Source: Methylobacterium aerolatum (GTDB taxonomy: Bacteria > Pseudomonadota > Alphaproteobacteria > Rhizobiales > Beijerinckiaceae). From it: a DNA stretch of 64,000 bases. The notes beneath the pieces are model-generated. The model was not told where the DNA came from. It saw only the letters and a program-made list of their open reading frames with translations, and searched no databases. The stretch spans positions 23,442 to 87,441 of the forward strand of contig NZ_BPQE01000026.1 of the NCBI RefSeq assembly GCF_022179085.1, read 5' to 3'. Below, in pieces: positions 17,920 through 25,444 of the stretch (positions are counted from its first letter, which is position 1; every line of letters starts with the position of its first letter). Both the position numbers and the translations under genes were made by a program.

Positions 17920-18413
17920 GCAAGCCTCCCGAGATCTGCATCCTCGGCGTCGATTGCGGTCTGACTGGCGCCCTAGCTTGGTATTTTCCTTCGGCGCCGG
18001 ATCGTGTTGCCGTCGAAGATGCCCCGACGGCGGGCGGCGAGATCGATACTGGCCTGCTGCGGCGCCGGATCGCTCAGATGGGGCCGACGCTGGCCATCGT
18101 TGAGCAGGTTCATGCGATGCCGAAGAACGGCTCCATCGCGTCGTTCAAGCTCGGCATGGCCTATGGGCAGACTCGCGCTGCCATTGAGGCAGCGGGCATT
18201 CCTACCCACCTCGTCTCGGCGCAGCTTTGGAAGCGTCACTTCCGATTGCCGGGCAAGACAGCTGGCGGTGAGGAGGCCGCGCGAGCACTGGCAATCCGGC
18301 TCTTTCCCGTCAGCGGCGAACGCTTTGAGCGCCGCAAGGACCACAACCGAGCCGACGCCGCCCTGCTCGCCCGCTACGGCGCCGACACCATCGCGAAGGG
18401 AGAGGCCGCATGA
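17916..18413 (+). CDS. RuvC-like Holliday junction resolvase
   Basis: This 165-residue protein has the RNase H-like nuclease fold of RuvC. The first strand carries D13 in LGVDCGLTGAL, the second acid is E63 in IVEQVHAMP, and the C-terminal motif KDHNRADAALLA supplies H143 and D147. All are in the positions used for metal-dependent cleavage of four-way junctions. Phages and satellites use such enzymes to resolve concatemers or branched DNA before packaging. It overlaps both neighbours by 4 bp. Confidence 0.85.
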   Translation: MSKPPEICILGVDCGLTGALAWYFPSAPDRVAVEDAPTAGGEIDTGLLRRRIAQMGPTLAIVEQVHAMPKNGSIASFKLGMAYGQTRAAIEAAGIPTHLVSAQLWKRHFRLPGKTAGGEEAARALAIRLFPVSGERFERRKDHNRADAALLARYGADTIAKGEAA

Positions 18414-18670
18414 ACGAACCTGCTCCCTACGGCACCGTTGAGAATGCCTGCGACTTCCTCGCTGAGATGGCCGGCGGCGTGATCGCGCACGCCACCGTCA
18501 TGCGGCAGTACGCCGAGATCCGGTTTCTGCCGGGCCTCGACTACGCCACCCGCTGCACCGTCGCATACCTGAGGGCGATGCAAGCGGCAGGCGCGGAGGT
18601 CGAGCGGTCCCGTGCCGCCGCGATGCTCCGCACCCGCACCGAAGACATCGGACCAGGAAGGGGGGTCTGA
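18410..18670 (+). CDS. Small unrecognised protein before the ATPase gene
   Basis: This 86-residue protein overlaps the resolvase stop by 4 bp and the ATPase start by 1 bp (TGATG). The middle, ARCTVAYLRAMQAAGAEVERSRAA in approximate reading, is a charged helix. No signal peptide or membrane segment is present. Its tight coupling suggests stoichiometric expression with the ATPase, possibly as a partner, but this is only inferred. Confidence 0.6.
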   Translation: MNEPAPYGTVENACDFLAEMAGGVIAHATVMRQYAEIRFLPGLDYATRCTVAYLRAMQAAGAEVERSRAAAMLRTRTEDIGPGRGV

Positions 18671-19929
18671 TGCAGCATTACGAACGCCTGGACACCCTTC
18701 CGCCGCTAGGCGGCGCCGACGACGGCCGATGGCCGGAGTACGGACAACAGGAGGGTGCGCCAGTGGCGCGCCCCATCCGCGCGCAACGGTTCGAGTGGAT
18801 CGATCCGACCAAGCTTCCCCGCCGCGAGTGGGTGCTCGGGCGGCACATGATCCGCAAGTTCATCTCGACCACCGTCAGCCCCGGCGGCGTCGGCAAATCC
18901 TCCCTCAGCATCGCGGAGGCGCTGTCGCTCGTCACTGGCCGCAATCTGATCGGACACGAACCCCACGGCACCTATCGCGTCTGGCTGTGGAACGGGGAGG
19001 ACCCGGAAGACGAGTTGCAGCGTCGGGTCATCGCCACGGCCATGCGCTACGGCATCACTGAGAAGGACATTGGCGGCCGGCTCTTCGTCAATTCGGGCCG
19101 CGACACCGAGATCGTCATCGCCCGACAGGAACGGACCGGCACAGTCGTCGCGGTGCCGGTGGTCGAGGCCATCCGCGCGACCATCATCGGCAACATGATC
19201 GACGTGGTGGTGATCGACCCGTTCGTGAGCTGCCACGCGGTCAACGAGAACGACAACGGCGCCATCAATGCCGTGGCGACCGCCTGGGCGCAGATCGCGG
19301 ATAGCACCGGAGCCGCCATCGAACTTGTGCATCACTCCCGGAAGACCGGTGGCCAGGAGGTGACAGCCGAAGATGCGCGCGGTGCCGTCGCCCTTCTGTC
19401 CAAGGCCCGCGCCGCCCGCGTGCTCAATCCCATGACGAAGGAGGAAGCGGAGAGAGCCGGAGTGGAAATGCGCGGCACCTACTTCCGGGTGGATCGGGGC
19501 AAGGGCAACCTCGCGCCGCCGAGCAGCGACGCCTCCACTTGGTTTCACCTCACCTCCGTCGATCTCGGCAACCGAGGCCCCGGCAATCTCGACTTCGGCG
19601 ATAGCGTCGGCGTCGTAGAGTCGTGGCAGTGGCCCGACGCCTTCGAGGGCATCGAAGTCCGCGATCTGGTGGCCGCGCAGACCGAAGTCATGGCCGGTGG
19701 CCCGTGGCGGCAAAGCCCGCAGTCGCCTCAATGGATCGGCTACCCAATCGCCAAGGCTCTTCGCCTCGATCCCGACAGCAAGACCGACCGGCAGCGCATC
19801 GGCCGACTGCTCAAGACGTGGATCGCCAACGGCATGTTCGTGACAGTTGAGGGCCAAGACGAGGGCCGAAAGGTCCGCACTTTCATCGAGGTTGGCACTC
19901 TCGCTTGCTCCACCTCGGATGGCACCTGA
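18670..19929 (+). CDS. RepA-like AAA ATPase (replicative helicase type)
   Basis: This 419-residue P-loop ATPase resembles the AAA_25/RepA helicases of plasmids and phages. Walker A is PGGVGKSS (71-78) and Walker B is IDVVVIDPF (177-185, with D183). The sensor-like segment VHHSRKTGGQEVTAEDARGA follows, typical of RepA/DnaB-like RecA-fold helicases. The C-terminal 120 residues end with a winged-helix-like stretch around GRLLKTWIANGMFVTVEGQ. It is the last large gene of the operon. Six GTGGCGCA motifs begin 13 bp after its stop, a likely origin or regulatory site. Confidence 0.85.
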   Translation: MQHYERLDTLPPLGGADDGRWPEYGQQEGAPVARPIRAQRFEWIDPTKLPRREWVLGRHMIRKFISTTVSPGGVGKSSLSIAEALSLVTGRNLIGHEPHGTYRVWLWNGEDPEDELQRRVIATAMRYGITEKDIGGRLFVNSGRDTEIVIARQERTGTVVAVPVVEAIRATIIGNMIDVVVIDPFVSCHAVNENDNGAINAVATAWAQIADSTGAAIELVHHSRKTGGQEVTAEDARGAVALLSKARAARVLNPMTKEEAERAGVEMRGTYFRVDRGKGNLAPPSSDASTWFHLTSVDLGNRGPGNLDFGDSVGVVESWQWPDAFEGIEVRDLVAAQTEVMAGGPWRQSPQSPQWIGYPIAKALRLDPDSKTDRQRIGRLLKTWIANGMFVTVEGQDEGRKVRTFIEVGTLACSTSDGT

Positions 19930-19942
19930 AATGGCCGGGATC

Positions 19943-20059
19943 TGCGCCACCACCACTTGCCACCCCTATAAGGGGGTGGCGCAAGTGGCGCAGTGGCGCA
20001 AAGATCCTTTCCGCTCCACTGCGCCACTTTGCGGCGCTCCACCTTTTCGAGGTGGCGCA
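19943..20059. repeat. Cluster of six GTGGCGCA motifs, possible origin iterons
   Basis: The 8-mer GTGGCGCA occurs at 19976-19983, 19985-19992, 19993-20000 and 20052-20059 on the plus strand. Its complement TGCGCCAC occurs at 19943-19950 and 20020-20027. Three copies are nearly contiguous. An AT-containing stretch, AAGATCCTTT, follows the third. The position right after a RepA-like helicase gene is where plasmid- and phage-type iteron origins are often found. The origin role is inferred. A short open frame also runs across the region, reading VAQVAQW, but looks like a by-product of the repeat. Confidence 0.6.
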
Positions 20060-20068
20060 GCACGTTCC

Positions 20069-20167
20069 TCAGGGGTCCTTGAGCCTCCGCACGTAGATGA
20101 ACCCCGCAACGAGGGCGCTGACGACGAGGGCCAGAACCACAAGCTCACCGATCAGACCGTTGCCCAT
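20069..20167 (-). CDS. Putative 32-residue single-span membrane protein
   Basis: On the minus strand an ATG at 20167 opens a 32-codon frame reading LIGELVVLALVVSALVAGFI and ending YVRRLKDP. That is one transmembrane helix followed by a positively charged tail, as in small phage or bacterial membrane peptides. GGGGTG lies about 7 bases before the start. It is opposite in direction to the replication operon. A holin-like or regulatory role cannot be told. It is too short for high certainty. Confidence 0.42.
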   Translation of the reverse strand: MGNGLIGELVVLALVVSALVAGFIYVRRLKDP

Positions 20168-20451
20168 CGCAGCACCCCATCACCTTGAGACGCTGGCGAT
20201 ATAGGGGCTGTTGGGCGCCGCTCGCCCGCGCCAGTGGCCTGAATAAAACAGCCGACCGCCATCGTTGGCGCCGCCGCTGACCGACCCGCATCGTTCCGAA
20301 AACCGAATGGCGGATAGGTCGTCCGCTATCGAGGCCGAAAAGCACCGCAACGGCAATGCCTTGAGATTGCAGCCGTCACGCTACCCACGTTCTCGCCCAC
20401 GATTGGGGGCGTTTCTGACCCGGTTGAGCCACGTATGGTAGAGCGAATGCT
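20168..20451. other. Stretch without a recognisable gene
   Basis: Neither strand shows a convincing gene in these 284 bp. Open frames here have atypical composition and no start with a good ribosome site. It separates the motif cluster and small membrane protein from the repressor remnant. Confidence 0.5.
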
Positions 20452-20718
20452 TCAGGGACCGCCCGACCTTAGCGGAACCACCGTCGTCGGGTCTGAGACG
20501 CCCTCATGCCCGGCGGCCTTGTCTGCCTCATGCTGGGCGAAGCTTAGGACACGCCGTTGGGCCTGTGCGTCACTGATGGCCGCCCAGGCTCTGAGTAGGG
20601 CTACGGCGCTTTCATCGGGAAGGACAGCGGCATCCTCAAAGAAGTGCTCGACCGGCACGCCGAGCGCCGAGGCGACGACATCGAGGACGGGGTTGTAGCG
20701 GTCGGGTAGCCTGGTCAT
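20452..20718 (-). pseudogene. Phage repressor remnant: XRE-type C-terminal part without its helix-turn-helix
   Basis: The 88 residues contain VVASALGVPVEHFFED followed by ESAVALLRAWAAISDAQAQRRVLSFA. This is the end of small XRE-family repressors, where the helix-turn-helix domain normally sits just before it. Here the N-terminus starts at MTRLPDRYNPVL, and a stop codon lies 13 codons upstream in the same frame. The two other frames upstream do not encode a helix-turn-helix. The gene is therefore probably truncated, or it may be expressed as a C-terminal-only protein. Confidence 0.6.
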
Positions 20719-21044
20719 GGCGCCCGCTACGCCCGAGGCGTGGCCACGGTTTCACGCTGGCGGTCAAAATGTCGTCTGCCAAGGACACGGCGAGAATGGT
20801 GTCCCCGTGTGACGCTTACTGCTTCGGCTTGGCGTCCAGCTTCAGCGACTAATCCGTCTGCGGCTCCACCCTACTCGCGTCAGGCTTCGCGGGCGTGTTG
20901 TCCTGTTCGGCATCGCCGCAGACGCAAGTCTCCGAGAGCCGCCTACCAAAGCTATGGAAAATATTATAGCTTGTGCTATATTAGTTACCGAAGCGTTCGA
21001 GTGCGTGCCGTTTTCGGCGGCTCAGCGCGGCAGGATGGCAGGCA
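20719..21044. other. Control region between repressor remnant and terminase genes
   Basis: No intact gene is seen in these 326 bp. The AT-rich part at 20951-20990 is unlike its surroundings and holds an operator-like inverted repeat. It lies between a leftward repressor remnant and rightward packaging genes, the usual place for a divergent phage control region. Confidence 0.5.
20965..20980. promoter_or_regulatory. AT-rich inverted repeat, possible operator/promoter
   Basis: TATAGC (20965-20970) and GCTATA (20975-20980) form a 6-bp-arm inverted repeat with a TTGT spacer. TATATT at the right edge could be a -10 box for the packaging genes. The surrounding bases are the most AT-rich of this part. 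Function is inferred from position only. Confidence 0.42.
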
Positions 21045-21482
21045 ATGGCCTACGGCGCACACACCACGACGACCGACCGGCCCGATGGGCGGCAGGGCTC
21101 GACGCTGGCCGTGCGCGGTTCCACTCGCTCCCCTCGGGTTCAGTCGGCCTTGAGCAATGGCACCCGGATGCATCTCGGCCGGGTGGATGGCCGATCCGCT
21201 GCCGGGCGACGCTTCAAGGATCTGGTTCGAACCTTGGAGGCGGAGCGGGGCGGCGCTGAAAGTCTCGACGTTGGCCGCAGACAGGCAATTCGGGCTTACG
21301 CGCAATTGGTGGTCGAACGCGAGCTTATGGAGGCTGAGCGGGCCGCAGGGCGCGCCATTGATCCTGAGACCTACGGCCAGTTGTGCGACCGGGCCGACCG
21401 CCAGCTTCGACGCATGGGGCCGGTGAAGGCCCCCGAGCGTCAGAGCGTCCGCGAGCGCTACGCCAAGGGTCGCCCGGCATGA
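21045..21482 (+). CDS. Putative terminase small subunit
   Basis: This 145-residue protein lies directly before the large terminase gene and overlaps it by 4 bp. The central region, GRRFKDLVRTLEAERGG, then LDVGRRQAIRAYAQLVVERELMEAERAAGRAID, resembles the helical core of small-terminase-like proteins of alphaproteobacterial prophages. These recognise packaging sites and regulate the large subunit. The first 40 residues are poorly conserved-looking, so the true start could lie downstream. The role rests on position and motif memory. Confidence 0.62.
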   Translation: MAYGAHTTTTDRPDGRQGSTLAVRGSTRSPRVQSALSNGTRMHLGRVDGRSAAGRRFKDLVRTLEAERGGAESLDVGRRQAIRAYAQLVVERELMEAERAAGRAIDPETYGQLCDRADRQLRRMGPVKAPERQSVRERYAKGRPA

Positions 21483-22975
21483 ACCCGGCCTGCCGCCCCC
21501 TCTGCACCATGCGCGAGGCCCTGGCCGATCCCGCGATCTTCGCGGAGATCCTGCCGGGCGAAACCTGGGCGCCGTGGCGAGCCATCCTGATCGCGTCCAG
21601 GGGCGAGGAGCTGACCGACGACGAGCGGGCGATCTTCACCGCGCTTACCGGCCGCGAGCGCGAGCCGGAGCATCCCGTTGACGAGCTTTGGGGCATCGTC
21701 GGCCGTCGCGGCGGCAAGTCCCGCGCTTTCTCCGTGCTTGGCGCCTACCTCGCCGGGCTGGTGGACTACAGCGCCATTCAGGGCATCGGAGAGCGGTTCA
21801 AGCTGCCGATCATGGCCGCGACCACGGTCCAGGCCGCCAAGATCTTCTCGTACATGCGCGGCGTGTTCGAGTACTCGGCCGAGATGCGGGACATGGTGGA
21901 CGGCGAGCCGACCGCCGACACGATCCGGCTGCGCGCGGGCGTGGACATTGAGGTTCGGCCAGCGAACTACAAGACGATCCGGGGCGAGACGCTAATTGGG
22001 TGCCTCTGCGATGAGGTGGCGTTCTGGAGCCTTGAGAACAGCGCCAATCCCGACACGCTGATCCTCGACGCGGTGAGGCCGGGGATGGCGACGACGGGCG
22101 GCCCTCTCTGCGTCCTGTCGAGCCCCTACGCGCGCAAGGGTGAACTCTACCGGACCCATCAGCGGGACTTCGGGCCGAACGGCGACCCGGTGGTGCTGGT
22201 GCTCCGCGCCCCGTCGCAGACGATGAACCCGAGCCTCGACCCTGCGGTGGTGAAGCGGGCCTATACCCGCGATCCGGCGGCGGCGGCGGCGGAGTATGGC
22301 GCTGAGTTCCGGCGGGACGTGGAAGCCTTCATCACCTTGGAGGCGGTTCAGGCGTGCATGGACGCGGGGGTTCGCGAGCGGCCTCCGGTTGAAGGCACAC
22401 GCTACGTCGCCTTCGTGGACCCGGCCGGTGGCGGCGCCGACAGCATGACGCTCGGCATTGCACACCGGGAGAAGGATCTGACCTTCCTCGACGCGATCCG
22501 CGAGGAGACAGTCGGGACATCGCCCGCGCTGGTGGTGGAGCGGTTTGCCGAGACGCTGAAAACCTATGGGATCCGGAAGGTCACGGGCGACAAGTACGCC
22601 GGCGAGTGGCCGCGCGAGCAGTTCGCCAAGCACGGCATCACCTACGAGATCTCGGACAAGAGCAAGACCGAGATTTACGCGGCATTCCTACCAATCCTGA
22701 ATTCGCAGAGCGCCCGGCTGATCGAGGCGCCGAAACTTGAGGCGCAGATCGTCTCATTGGAGCGGCGCACCACGCGCGGGACGGGCCGGGACATCATCGA
22801 CCATCCGCAGGTGAAGGGCGCGCACGACGACGTGGCGAACGCGGCGGCGGGCGCCGTGGTGCTCGTCGGCAGCGGCCCGAAACCTCTCATCATCACCGCT
22901 GAGGCCGCCGCATTCTTCAAAAGTCCCGGCCCTGGCCGCAACCGACACCGCTATCGCTACGGGAGCACGCTCTGA
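21479..22975 (+). CDS. terL: Terminase large subunit
   Basis: This 498-residue packaging motor has an ATPase domain with Walker A GRRGGKS (about 75-81) and Walker B LIGCLCDEV with D178 and E179. The C-terminal RNase H-like nuclease domain has an acid in VAFVDPAGGGADS, a second in GDKYAGEW, and HDDVANA near the end. All motifs appear intact, so the element can probably package DNA, its own or another's. The start overlaps the small subunit by 4 bp. An in-frame ATG 96 bp upstream lies inside the small-subunit gene and is unlikely. Confidence 0.93.
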   Translation: MNPACRPLCTMREALADPAIFAEILPGETWAPWRAILIASRGEELTDDERAIFTALTGREREPEHPVDELWGIVGRRGGKSRAFSVLGAYLAGLVDYSAIQGIGERFKLPIMAATTVQAAKIFSYMRGVFEYSAEMRDMVDGEPTADTIRLRAGVDIEVRPANYKTIRGETLIGCLCDEVAFWSLENSANPDTLILDAVRPGMATTGGPLCVLSSPYARKGELYRTHQRDFGPNGDPVVLVLRAPSQTMNPSLDPAVVKRAYTRDPAAAAAEYGAEFRRDVEAFITLEAVQACMDAGVRERPPVEGTRYVAFVDPAGGGADSMTLGIAHREKDLTFLDAIREETVGTSPALVVERFAETLKTYGIRKVTGDKYAGEWPREQFAKHGITYEISDKSKTEIYAAFLPILNSQSARLIEAPKLEAQIVSLERRTTRGTGRDIIDHPQVKGAHDDVANAAAGAVVLVGSGPKPLIITAEAAAFFKSPGPGRNRHRYRYGSTL

Positions 22976-23244
22976 TGGCCTATCGCGTCTGCCTCTACGA
23001 TGTCGCCGCCCTCACGGCCGATGGCCGCCGTGGCCGTCGCGTCAACGCCGCTGCCTACACCGGCATCGCGGGCGACACGCGCTCATTCCTGATCGTCAGC
23101 CCCTCCGACCTGATGACTCCGGCCTGGGCGGCGGCGTCCCGCGTCACGGGCAACCCCGCCGACGGCGGCGTGATCGAACTCTACCCCATCACCGAGAAGC
23201 CGAGCGACGTGCCGGCGGTGAACTTTGTCCCGTGGACCAACTGA
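22975..23244 (+). CDS. Small unrecognised protein after terminase
   Basis: This 89-residue protein begins with ATG overlapping the terminase stop by 1 bp (TGATG). RVCLYDVAALTADGRRGRRV opens the sequence, and GVIELYPITEKPSD lies near the end, suggesting a beta-rich fold. In complete prophages a portal gene normally follows terL. This protein is far too short and has no portal features. Function is unknown. Confidence 0.6.
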   Translation: MAYRVCLYDVAALTADGRRGRRVNAAAYTGIAGDTRSFLIVSPSDLMTPAWAAASRVTGNPADGGVIELYPITEKPSDVPAVNFVPWTN

Positions 23245-23269
23245 GCCGTTAAATCGAAGGAATAGATCG

Positions 23270-23665
23270 ATGACCCCTGAGACCATGGAAAACCTCCTCG
23301 AATTCTGCATGGGCAAGATCCCTGACGAGGATCTGATGACCTTGGAGGAGATGCTGGCGAAACAGGTTCCGGCGAAAGAGATCGCTGCCGATGCTGCAAT
23401 CAAGCGCCGGGCCAAACTGGCGATGGACTGCCAAGCGCGAGGCTACCGGGTTCAGCGAAAGCGCGCTGCGCAGGCTATCGTGGCGGATCGCGACATCATT
23501 CTCGGCCTGCACCCCGACATGTTCCGGCTGAGCGATCCGTCCGATATCGGCGCCGTCCCCACTGGATCGGTCAAGCCGCGCACCAAGCCCCATCGGATGA
23601 CCGAGACTGAGGTCGCGGCGTCCGAGAAGGCATTCCCGAACATGTCCCGACTCAGGAAGCACTGA
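23270..23665 (+). CDS. Unrecognised protein in the packaging region
   Basis: This 131-residue protein has a start at 23270 with GAAGGAA 8 bases upstream. The N-terminal part is acidic and helical (ENLLEFCMGKIPDEDLMTLEEML), the centre is basic (KRRAKLAMDCQARGYRVQRKR) and the end is rich in polar residues. That layout is compatible with a DNA- or head-associated protein, but no family is recognised. Confidence 0.6.
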   Translation: MTPETMENLLEFCMGKIPDEDLMTLEEMLAKQVPAKEIAADAAIKRRAKLAMDCQARGYRVQRKRAAQAIVADRDIILGLHPDMFRLSDPSDIGAVPTGSVKPRTKPHRMTETEVAASEKAFPNMSRLRKH

Positions 23666-23668
23666 GCC

Positions 23669-24364
23669 GTGGCGAAGGCATCCCTCACCCTCATCCCCCC
23701 GGCCCGCACGCCCGAGCGGCAGAAGCTGGCCGACGCCATTCTTGAGCGCGACCGCCGGGCCGCACTCGTCCAGGCCAAGAGCGCCGAGAAGGCGGCTCAC
23801 ATGGACAAGTATCAGCCGCTTTGGTCGCGGCGGTTCGCTCTGGAAGACGATCTGAAGCATCAGCGCCGCGCCCCGACGAGTTACACCGAACGTCTGGACG
23901 CCCTCTTGAGCGGGGAGCAGCCGCCGGAGGCCACTCCCGTCGAGGCGATGGAGGCCGAGCTTGAGAAGGTGAACGCCGAGGTCGCCCGCCTGCGCGAGCA
24001 GGAGCGGGTGATCGAGAGCGACCTTCGGCTGCTGGAAAGCGCGCACAGCATGGCGGTCGGCTGGGTTGAGAATGCTGCGGGCGCCGTCATCATTGCCGAA
24101 CCTGCCACAGCGGCAGTGGTCGCCGAGTACGCCAAGCTGAAGACGCGATTGCGAATGCTTGATCGCGCCATCGACGGCGCACTGACGGTCAGCTTCCTCA
24201 GCGGGGGCAATTCAATGATCGATCATCATGTTGTTCGGGGCCTTCCGACACTACCGCCTTGCCCTTGGCAGGCCGCGCGAGACCGTCTCGCCTCCGATCC
24301 CGATGCCCGCCTCCCCATGCCGGAGGACGTGTTCGCCGAGTCATCACCGCGCTCGGCCGCCTGA
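23669..24364 (+). CDS. Coiled-coil protein of unknown function
   Basis: This 231-residue protein has a GTG start 3 bp after the preceding stop. Residues 90-130 form a likely coiled coil (EAMEAELEKVNAEVARLREQ, then ERVIESDLRLLES). The N-terminal part is basic and helical. Later, IDHHVVRGLPTLPPCPW breaks the helical pattern. A scaffolding-like role would suit its place, but no capsid gene is present for it to serve. Function is unknown. Confidence 0.6.
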   Translation: MAKASLTLIPPARTPERQKLADAILERDRRAALVQAKSAEKAAHMDKYQPLWSRRFALEDDLKHQRRAPTSYTERLDALLSGEQPPEATPVEAMEAELEKVNAEVARLREQERVIESDLRLLESAHSMAVGWVENAAGAVIIAEPATAAVVAEYAKLKTRLRMLDRAIDGALTVSFLSGGNSMIDHHVVRGLPTLPPCPWQAARDRLASDPDARLPMPEDVFAESSPRSAA

Positions 24365-24537
24365 CGCAGCGCGATCACCGGATTGCCTGACAGGGCGGGG
24401 TCCGGCCGCGAAGCTAGCGCGCGGGGCCTTCTCGGGCTTCACCCCGCGCGGCGCCAAGCTGGCAAGTGGCGCTCACCAAGTAACCGCCAGCAGACGACGA
24501 GGCTCCACTGCATGAGAGCCGGCGTCCTCCCGACAAA

Positions 24538-24563
24538 GCCCCCGGCGCCGACGTGCCGGGGGC
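24538..24563 (+). terminator. Hairpin before the next small gene
   Basis: GCCCCCGGC (24538-24546) pairs with GCCGGGGGC (24555-24563) around an 8-base loop, 18 bp before a downstream start codon. It may terminate the upstream transcript, or it may be a 5' UTR structure of the gene at 24582. The 216-bp gap before that gene shows no other coding signal. Confidence 0.5.
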
Positions 24564-24581
24564 ATCCCGACGAGGGGCGCC

Positions 24582-24914
24582 ATGAGCAACATTGTAGCAT
24601 TGAAGACCGCCACCGTACCGGCTGGCAGCTTTCTGACTGTCAAAGAGTATGCGGCGCCCGGCGCTCTCCGCGTTGTGCTCGGCAAGATCGATTGGCCGTC
24701 GGCTCCGAGTGAATGGGTGATCGCGATCCGTGCGCCCGGTGCGCCGGATATGGGTATTGCAACTGGCCCTTGGCCGGAGGGCAACACCGAGCATGAGGCC
24801 AACGTCGCGTCTCTCTACATTCGGCTTGCGCAGGCGACTCTTGAGATCGCGAAGTCTCGGATCGCAGCACTTACCGGAGACACATCTTCCGACGCACCAG
24901 AAAGCGTCGCCTGA
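24582..24914 (+). CDS. Small unrecognised protein before the neck protein
   Basis: This 110-residue protein overlaps the following gene by 1 bp (TGATG). The sequence contains EWVIAIRAPGAPDMGIATGP and EANVASLYIRLAQATLEIAK. There is no signal or membrane segment. Position between packaging and tail genes suggests a virion-related role, with no family recognised. Confidence 0.6.
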   Translation: MSNIVALKTATVPAGSFLTVKEYAAPGALRVVLGKIDWPSAPSEWVIAIRAPGAPDMGIATGPWPEGNTEHEANVASLYIRLAQATLEIAKSRIAALTGDTSSDAPESVA

Positions 24915-25429
24915 TGGCTAAGCCGCGCCTGCCCAGGGAGTCCATGCAGAACGTTGATAAGGTTCGCAAGTTTGCGGTCCGCCAACGGCTGCTGATCGGC
25001 ATCCCAGCGTCGAAGGTCGCTCGGACCGATAGCGCCATGAACAACGCGACGCTCGCCTACATCCATGAGTACGGCGCGCCCGAGGCCAACATCCCGGCCC
25101 GGCCCTTCCTGATGCCCGGCATGGAAGCGGCCGAGCCGATGATCGTGGACGAACTAGCGAAGGCCCTGGCCAAGGGCATCGCACTCGCGGCCGTCCAGGG
25201 GGACGTGTCGGCAGGCAAAGCCGCGCTCACCGATGGACTGAACCGCGCTGGCCTCAAGGCCGTGTCCATCATCCAGGGTCAGATCACGGCGGGGCTCTCA
25301 CCCCCACTGGCCGACCGCACCGTCTACGCTCGGCTGCACCGCAGGAAGAACCGGCGCACCGGACCGGACCTGAAGCCACTCTTCGATACCGGGCAGCTTT
25401 TGCGCTCGATCACCTACGTCATTCGATAG
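24914..25429 (+). CDS. Phage neck/tail-completion protein, HK97 gp10-like or Mu gpG-like
   Basis: This 171-residue protein has the pattern of head-tail connector or tail-completion proteins: AYIHEYGAPEANIPARPFLMPGM in the first half and LFDTGQLLRSITYVIR at the end. The HEYG and IPARPFL segments are hallmarks of the Gp10/virion-morphogenesis group. It occurs without portal, capsid or tail-tube genes beside it. It could work on a helper's particle, or be left from a larger set. Confidence 0.75.
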   Translation: MAKPRLPRESMQNVDKVRKFAVRQRLLIGIPASKVARTDSAMNNATLAYIHEYGAPEANIPARPFLMPGMEAAEPMIVDELAKALAKGIALAAVQGDVSAGKAALTDGLNRAGLKAVSIIQGQITAGLSPPLADRTVYARLHRRKNRRTGPDLKPLFDTGQLLRSITYVIR

Positions 25430-25444
25430 CGCGAGGTCTCGCCC

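Noticed and set aside
19943-20059. Considered as a CRISPR array
   Set aside because: The repeated unit is only 8 bp, the spacing is irregular, the motif occurs in both orientations and there are no cas genes.
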